Shown: positions 57,718 through 64,000 of the stretch, piece by piece
How the letters are laid out: each line of letters starts with the position of its first letter
Numbering within the stretch: position 1 is the first letter of the stretch
Assembly: GCA_002270565.1 (NCBI GenBank)
Contig: NQMI01000133.1
Location: 1-64,000 of the forward strand
Origin: Stenocarpella maydis
Taxonomy: Eukaryota; Ascomycota; Sordariomycetes; Diaporthales; Diaporthaceae
Direction: 5' to 3'
DNA: 64,000 nt
The notes under the pieces: model-generated
Databases searched by the model: none
What the model saw: the letters and a program-made list of their open reading frames with translations, nothing else
What the model was told of the DNA's origin: nothing
Position numbers and translations under genes: made by a program

Positions 57718-59157
57718 ATGCATGTGGCCTCCAACCTGTTGGGAGGAGGAGCCCTCCTCCTCCCGCTCGCCCAGGCCGCCGTGCCCCTGTTCAGCGGCTA
57801 TCACTTCAACCCCCTCGAGCATCTGGGCGGCGTAGCCCCCTACTTCGAGCCCCTGGACCCAGAGATCGAGCCCGCGGCGCCCCAGGGCTGCTCGCCGGTG
57901 CGCGCGGCCTACCTAGTTCGCCACGCCGCCATCTACGCCAACGACTTCGACTACGAGGAGTACATGGAGCCCTTCATCTCCAAGTTCCAGAACATGACGT
58001 CCATCGACTGGTCCAGGATCCCCGACCTCAGCTTCCTCGGCAGGTGGTCGCCGCCCGTCAGCGAGGCCGAGAGCGAGCTGCTCACCCGCGTCGGCAAGCT
58101 CGAGGCCACCGAGCTGGGCGCCAGCATGTCCTTCCGCTATCCGGACCTCAGGCTGCCCAAGAAGATATGGACCAGCTCTGCCGAGCGCACGTTTGAGTCG
58201 GCCAAGGCCCTGATCCGCGGCTTCGAGCCCGCTGGCAAGGATGACACCATCAGCCTGGTGTCGGTGTACGAGAGCAACGAGGGTGGCGCCGACAACCTGA
58301 CCCCTTACAAGGCCTGCCCTGCGTACAGCTCCAGTGCCGGCAGCGACCAGAGCAGCGTGTACCTGGACAGGTTCACCAGGCCCATCATGGCGAGACTCAA
58401 CGCCGCCGCCCCCGAGTTCAACTTCACCTCCGAAGACGTGTATGGGATGATGCAGCTGTGCGGGTACGAGTCCGTCATCCGGGGCAGCTCGCCGTTCTGC
58501 GACCTCGACCTGTTCAGCCCCGACGACTGGCTCGGGTGGGAGTACACGGCGGATGTCCACTACCACTACAACGTCGGGTATGGCAATGATGCCAGCGGTG
58601 CTATCGGCCTGCCGTGGGTCAACGCCACGGCCGGCCTGCTGATGGCTGAGCCTGGCAGTGAGGACGTGCAGGACCTGTACGTCAGCTTTACCCACCGTGA
58701 GCTGCCACCAACGGTGCTGGTGGCCATGGGGCTGTTCAACAACTCGGCCTTCGGAGGCTCTGAGGCCACTGTTAACGGCACCATGCCCTTGGAGCGGATC
58801 AACCACCGCCGAGCCTGGAAGAGCAGCCACGTCCTGCCGTTCATGACCAACATTGCCGTGGAGAGGCTCAACTGCACTGGCAGCTACGGCTATGAGGACG
58901 GGGACTACTACCGCGTGCTGGTTAACAATGCACCACAGCCGCTGCCTGATTGTGACGACGGGCCCGGAACCACCTGCTCCAGGTCGACCTTCGAGACGTG
59001 GGTGCAGGACCGGGTGGACAAGTTTGGTGGATTCTCGGAGAAGTGCGGTACCGCATCCAGTTACGACAACTCGACGGATGCCGTGACCTTCTATTTGGAC
59101 AAGTCCGAGAACGGCACTTTCGTTGGAAAGAGGAACCTGTATGACCGGGAGCAGTAG
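57718..59157 (+). CDS. Secreted histidine-phosphatase-superfamily (branch 2) protein
   Basis: Single exon, 479 aa. A signal peptide is likely (LLGGGALLLPLAQAAVPLFS). The catalytic region reads VRAAYLVRHAAIYAND, with Arg68-His69 as the phosphate-binding pair; the usual RHGxRxP of acid phosphatases and phytases is replaced by RHAAIYA. A later block, SFTHRELPPTVLVAMGLFNN (His326), occupies the place of the HD/HAE proton-donor motif. Cys58, the paired CGYE/FCDLD Cys residues and several N-glycosylation sites (NMT, NFT, NAT, NNS, NGT, NCT, NST) fit a secreted glycoprotein. Substrate is unknown; phytase or phosphomonoesterase activity is inferred only from the fold, and the altered motif argues for caution. 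Start at 57718 chosen because it begins the signal peptide. Confidence 0.82.
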   Translation: MHVASNLLGGGALLLPLAQAAVPLFSGYHFNPLEHLGGVAPYFEPLDPEIEPAAPQGCSPVRAAYLVRHAAIYANDFDYEEYMEPFISKFQNMTSIDWSRIPDLSFLGRWSPPVSEAESELLTRVGKLEATELGASMSFRYPDLRLPKKIWTSSAERTFESAKALIRGFEPAGKDDTISLVSVYESNEGGADNLTPYKACPAYSSSAGSDQSSVYLDRFTRPIMARLNAAAPEFNFTSEDVYGMMQLCGYESVIRGSSPFCDLDLFSPDDWLGWEYTADVHYHYNVGYGNDASGAIGLPWVNATAGLLMAEPGSEDVQDLYVSFTHRELPPTVLVAMGLFNNSAFGGSEATVNGTMPLERINHRRAWKSSHVLPFMTNIAVERLNCTGSYGYEDGDYYRVLVNNAPQPLPDCDDGPGTTCSRSTFETWVQDRVDKFGGFSEKCGTASSYDNSTDAVTFYLDKSENGTFVGKRNLYDREQ

Positions 59158-61940
59158 ATATACCCTGGAGTTGCGACTGTACATACCATACCCGATTGCA
59201 GTAATGATAAATTTTAATGAGAAGTGGTGTAATTTCGAGACGCCTTGGAATCGTAATGAATAAGTAATAGTCAGAACTTGTGACTGGATGGCTTGCTGTC
59301 GCAGCCTCAGGTAAGAGGCCTTTGGCGCTCAAGGAGCGACGGTGACCGATTGGCCGAACCACAACCGAGCCAGGATCGACTTGTGCGAGGAAATCAAGTT
59401 CGTTGCCACTTGAAACCCCGTGTGCTCTATTCCAAGCCTTGGCGAGTTGCAAGTTCTAGGCTGATTGGTGATGTGGCGTGTTAAGCCGCATCTTTTAATC
59501 TTACCTTCCAGGTCCTCGCCACGACTGATAGCTACGCAGTCTTGTCGTCATGCCAGAGGTACGTGGTGTCCTGGGAATCTGGGCTCTGGTGAGTACTGGG
59601 TCCGAGTGCAGCGGCTATGTGGCCGGTGACATGGCCAGCCGTACTGTTGCTGGGCAGTGATGGTGTAGTCGTGCTCCAAAGACGGATATGCTTTGCGGCA
59701 AGGAGAGACGATGAGCGTGCTGGGCCCATCTTGGGCAGGATGGTAAGAGAAACGGTGACAATGTCGGCGAAGAGACCACATCCAACAACGGTGATGATTG
59801 CGTGTTTTTAAGCCACAATGATAAGCCGCCGCAACCCTCGACATCCTGCATGCCCGGCACGGCGCGTTCAAGTGGGCTTGCGTGCCTACACGCGTGCGGT
59901 GCCCGAATCCTTGTCTCGGGTCCGTTCCGAGACTGTACACTACTAACTCGGGTCCGCGCCAAGGCACAAACATCTCTTGACGTTCCGGCCAAGATCGTCA
60001 CCGGGTGGGTCGTGAGCTCGTCGATTGCTGCGGCTGGTTTCTCGAGCCTGGTTCCCAGATCGTGCCCCTCGGCGTTTTTTGGGGGCGGGAGCACGTGGAG
60101 GACGCCTGACGATCCCAAGGATTTCGCCGCGTGGGAGGCAGGAGGGATGTCGCTGCACGGGGCTTCTCCGCCGCGACAGGGCCAAGAAATGACGACCTCA
60201 GCCGGGGCGGTATGCACAGCAGGGTGGCTGGGCGGCGGTGAGATGCTTTCTGATGCGCGGGCTTGCGTTCGTGCGGGTGTGGTGAGGATGAGACGATCCC
60301 TGCGACCAGGCAACCCAGGCTGCCCGAGTCGTCCATGTCTTTGGCCGCAGGCTTTTGACGTTAACTGTGGGTACGGCTTGGCCTTGGATTGTCGAAGCAT
60401 ATAGCATGGAAGATGTATGTATACTTGCTTGCTGCAATTGTGTCTCCCCCCTCCCCTCCCCTGGTCCCAAAGCTTGAGGGTTCGGGTAGTCCACCATTTG
60501 ACGTCGGGAAGAGGGAGCGGCATGACGTCACCCGCTCGGTCCCGATCATCCATTGCCGACGCTTGCGGAGTTGCAGTTTTGGTACAAAAAGGCATTAGAA
60601 GGAGACAAACTACCCCTGAGGCCAATATGGCGGGCGGCAGGTGGTCAACCATTGATAATCATGAGACCATTGATAATCAGTTCTGGGGATGCCCTCAAAA
60701 AACATCAACGGTCTGTCCCACTGGGTTCAGATCACTTGCAGCAGCACTCAGCCTCCACCAGATCTTCAGTGGCCAGAACTTCTGAGGGCTGGCAATGATG
60801 TGTGATACAATGCAACGTATCTGTCAGTTGGATCGTCAGGAGCCAGATTGGCTTTCAAATCTACATGTGCTCGGACTTGCTGCTTGCAGATCACCACCTT
60901 GTCAACACGCTGGGCTTCTACTCTCCGGCACTCGCGTCTCCCATACATATAGAAGCTATTGTCGCAGCACCTGTAGACAGGCTTGGTGTCGACAAGAGGA
61001 GAATTGCATGACTCGGTCCCACTCGTGGTAGGACACACTGAGGACTGACATGGCTTGACATGACGTCGCTCGTTGCCCATTCTCTCCCCATCTCCACATC
61101 TTGTCCCCCAGCTTTTCACTTCAACCCCGGACCCGCTTCGACGGGCAGACACAATCCCCACACATCCGGGCATCAGCAATAACGCTGACATTGTTGCACT
61201 ACACTACTGTAGCAGTACTTTTCCAGTCTGATTCCCCAGACAGTCCCAGTCTCCTCCCCCAGACACTCGCCCACGTTACCCCCCTCATCATGTCCGGATT
61301 GCCCCTTCTGGCAACCCGCCCGTCCATCTAAACCTCCTTCGACCACTCACATCCCTTCCATCTGCAGGTACATCGTTCTTGTGCCTCGCCCGACATTTTG
61401 GATTTTTTTGCCCTTTGCTCATTTGTCTGTGCATAGTTCGTCTGACACGCTGGTTTATAAATCTTCACTTCCGCCCTTGCGCCACATCTGGTCTCGGAAC
61501 TTCAACTACCTCCGCCTCGGCTGCATCACCTTGACTACAGGCAGGCATCTGCCCCTTTCTTCTCCCGCTTCAAGAATCTTTGCTTCCTTCCCTCTTATGG
61601 AAACCCGAAGCTTAGCATCATTCATACCTCGACGGCAACCTTGGTCTGAGTCGTGGTGCTGATACAACCCATCCAATCCAATAGCCCATCCTGGTCCGCC
61701 GTCGCCTGCCCCCGCCTCCCGACTACGTACATACTTGAGTACCTTAGATATTCTGAGCAGGCACATTGCAGGGGCAGGAAACAGTAGTCCGGACGTGCTC
61801 ACCCGGCTCGCCATATAACATACAAACTCGCCTCCCTCAACACGCCTACCGGTACTTCAGCCATATCTCGCATTGTGAGAGTTGCCAGAAACCAACAGGC
61901 CGTATCTGCCTCTGCCAAAACCCCACCAGACATCTCCGCT
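59158..61940. other. Intergenic region and long 5' leader of the sugar transporter
   Basis: No supported gene. A 345-codon frame on the minus strand (59615-60652) lacks any domain or conserved look. 61080-61900 is C/T-rich with multiple short frames, as expected for a long promoter and 5' leader of the transporter gene. Confidence 0.5.
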
Positions 61941-63667
61941 ATGAAGAAATTCTTCGGCCTCAGGGGCAAAGCCCTAAACTATGCCGTCGGCATTATCGCG
62001 GGCTGCGATTTCCTGCTCTTCGGCTACGGTACGGCTCTGAAGGCTTCTGCGAAAGCTACCAGGAATTCCTGCTGACTTTCATTCCAGATCAGGGTGTCAT
62101 GGGTGGTATCTTGACCCTGCCCGTCTTCCTCGAGCAGTTCCCCGAGATCAACCCGGCTGCAGGCCCGGACTCTGCCACCCGCGCCACTCACCAGGGCATT
62201 GCTGTTGCCTCTTACAACCTGGGATGTTTTCTCGGCGCCATCATCACCATCTTCATCAGCAACCCCCTCGGCCGCAAGAAAATGATCATGCTGGGGACTG
62301 CCATCATGACCGTTGGCGCCATCCTGCAGACTTCGGCATTTACCCTCGACCACTTTATCATCGGCAGGATCATCACGGGCATTGGCAACGGCGGCAACAC
62401 GTCCACCGTCCCCACCTGGCAGTCCGAGACCTCCCACGCCCACAAGCGCGGGAAGCTGGTCATGGTCGAGGGCGCGCTTATAACCTGCGGCGTCATGCTG
62501 TCGTACTGGATCGACCTAGGCCTGTCCTTTGCCCCCGGCTCCGTCGCCTGGCGCTTCCCGCTGGCCTTCCAGCTCGTCTTCTGCATCTTCATCCTCGCCT
62601 TCATCTGGGCCCTGCCCGAGTCGCCCCGCTGGCTCATCCTCAAGGGCCGCGAGGACGAGGCCCGCGAGGTCCTTGCCGCCCTCAACGACCTCGACGTCAA
62701 CGACAGGGTGATCCACAGCGAGTTCAACGAGATCAAGGACACGGTCCTCGAGATGTCAAAGGGCACCTTTTCCGACCTCTTCACCATGGACAAGAACCGC
62801 AACCTCCACCGCACCCTGCTCGCCTACATCAACCAGGTGTTCCAGCAGATCTCGGGCATAAACCTAATCACCTACTACGCCGCGGTAATCTACTCCAATC
62901 TAGGCATGTCCGACTTCATGTCCCGCCTGCTCGCCGCGCTCAACGGAACGGAATACTTCCTCGCCTCGTGGCCCGCCGTCTTCCTCGTCGAGCGCGTGGG
63001 GCGTCGCAAGCTCATGCTCTTCGGCGCCGCGGGCCAGGCCGCCACAATGGCAATCCTGGCGGGCGTCAACTCCGAGGCGGAGAAGGGCAGCACGGGAGCC
63101 GGGATCGCGGGCATCGTCTTCCTCTTCGTCTTCAACACCTTCTTCGCCGTCGGCTGGCTCGGCATGACCTGGCTGTACCCGGCCGAGATCGTCCCCCTGC
63201 GCATCCGTGCCCCGGCCAACGCGCTCTCGACGTCCGCCAACTGGATCTTTAACTTCATGGTTGTCATGATCACCCCCGTGGCGTTTGATACCATCGGCTA
63301 CCAGACTTACATCATCTTCGCCGTGATTAATGCCTTCATGGTGCCCTCGGTGTACTTCTTCTACCCGGAGACGGCGTACCGCAGCCTCGAGGAGATGGAC
63401 AGTATCTTCCACAAGGTCTCGCCCGGGATCAAGGGCCTGTTTGAGGTTGTCCACCAGGCCAAGGTCGAGCCGAGGCGGTATGGCAAGAATGGGGAGCTGC
63501 TGGTTGATTACTCGGATACCGAGGAGGGCCGTGCGCATGGGCATGGTGTGCGGCGGGGGAGTGGGGAGGAGAAGGGGGTTGCGGATGGTCTTGGGGATAA
63601 TGGGTCGTCGTCGCTGGGGGGCGGGGATGGCGTGCTGGTGCAGCATGACGAGGAGAAGCAGGTTTAA
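61941..63667 (+). CDS. MFS sugar transporter
   Basis: Proton-coupled or facilitative hexose-type uptake transporter in the plasma membrane. Exons 61941-62028 and 62088-63667, joined by a 59-nt intron (GTACGG/TTCCAG, TGCTGAC branch) that completes the FLLFGY-DQGVMGGIL motif of sugar transporters in phase 1; 555 aa. Signatures: NPLGRKKMIMLG, GRIITGIGNGGNTSTVPTWQ, SE, PESPRWLILKGR, the central QQISGINLITYYAA, VERVGRRKLMLFG and PAEIVPLRIRAPANALSTSA. The intracellular tail is hydrophilic and Gly-rich. Start at 61941 (MKKFFGLRGKALNYAVGII) is the first ATG in frame. Substrate (glucose, xylose or other) cannot be read from the sequence. The direct neighbour upstream is the phosphatase gene. Confidence 0.93.
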
Positions 63668-64000
63668 GTTGCGCTGGTGTGGTGATTCATGTGTTGGCGA
63701 GAGTGCGTGTGTGTCGCTCAGTGAGAGAGAGAGAGACCTCTCGTGGTCAAACGGCAGATACCCTGATCTTGGTGGATACAGATCGAAGTGATAGAGCCTG
63801 CGATGGCTTTGTAAAGAGTATAATTTATTACTCGGTTAAGGGGATTCAAAACCAAGCCCGTTCCTGTGTGACGCTGGAACTTGCTTGAAATTACTGCATC
63901 ATGATATACAATTGTTCAGTATTTGAACAGAGCTGATTTGCTTCACAACTAAAGTGGCTTTAACGACATAACTGGTTTTGTCTGCTGTCGTGGCATTTTC
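63668..64000. other. 3' region of the sugar transporter
   Basis: No gene seen; AT-rich 3' flank with a (GA)n run at 63723-63735. Confidence 0.5.

Noticed and set aside
57913..59184. 423-codon minus-strand frame across the phosphatase gene
   Set aside because: Antisense artefact of strong codon bias; the plus strand has the signal peptide, RH motif and glycosylation sites.
59615..60652. 345-codon minus-strand frame in intergenic DNA
   Set aside because: No domain, irregular composition (His/Arg/Pro/Ser), no conserved look and overlapping equally long frames on both strands. Only transcripts would change this view.

Overview
The window is nuclear DNA of a filamentous ascomycete (Pezizomycotina, probably Sordariomycetes). 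Genes are mostly split by short introns of 58-190 nt with GT..AG ends and CTNAC-like branch points. They are well spaced on both strands, and the products are typical of moulds: GH81 and GH62 secreted hydrolases, a Zn2Cys6 regulator, an RGG-type Argonaute, Ndc80, Pex14 and Utp14. All exon models below were built by hand from splice signals and reading-frame continuity. No tRNA, rRNA or CRISPR was seen.

Layout. 1-4.3 kb: the 5' end of a pyrroline-5-carboxylate reductase gene, a small cysteine-rich protein, and an aquaglyceroporin. 4.6-6.4 kb: a debris zone with a broken acetyl-CoA carboxylase fragment and a 607-bp inverted-repeat transposon (MULE-type MITE) flanked by a perfect 9-bp duplication. 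6.5-10.1 kb: a divergent pair, UTP14 (ribosome biogenesis) and mitochondrial ribosomal protein mL41. 10.8-13.9 kb: a decayed Argonaute gene with at least five in-frame stops and several frameshifts, followed by about 5 kb without recognisable genes. 19.3-21.1 kb: glycerol kinase. 22.1-28.7 kb: GH81 endo-1,3-beta-glucanase and GH62 arabinofuranosidase, separated by 2.8 kb. 29.7-43.7 kb: a housekeeping block with a BRC1/Rtt107-like six-BRCT protein, ESCRT-II Vps25, a GBD/FH3 Rho-effector (Rid1-like), peroxin Pex14 and kinetochore Ndc80. 45.7-55.2 kb: an accessory block with a Zn2Cys6 factor, a GNAT acetyltransferase, an MFS transporter and a type-B carboxylesterase. 57.7-63.7 kb: a secreted histidine-phosphatase-superfamily enzyme and an MFS sugar transporter.

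How the genes relate. The aquaglyceroporin (glycerol channel) and glycerol kinase lie 15 kb apart and act on the same metabolite, though nothing shows co-regulation. The two secreted hydrolases and the sugar transporter fit saprotrophic or host-wall polysaccharide use. The TF-GNAT-MFS-esterase group could be a small resistance or catabolic cluster. The most notable observations are the Argonaute pseudogene, the MITE, a 7-nt microexon in PEX14, and an in-frame TAG with coding-like sequence beyond it at the end of the RID1-like gene.
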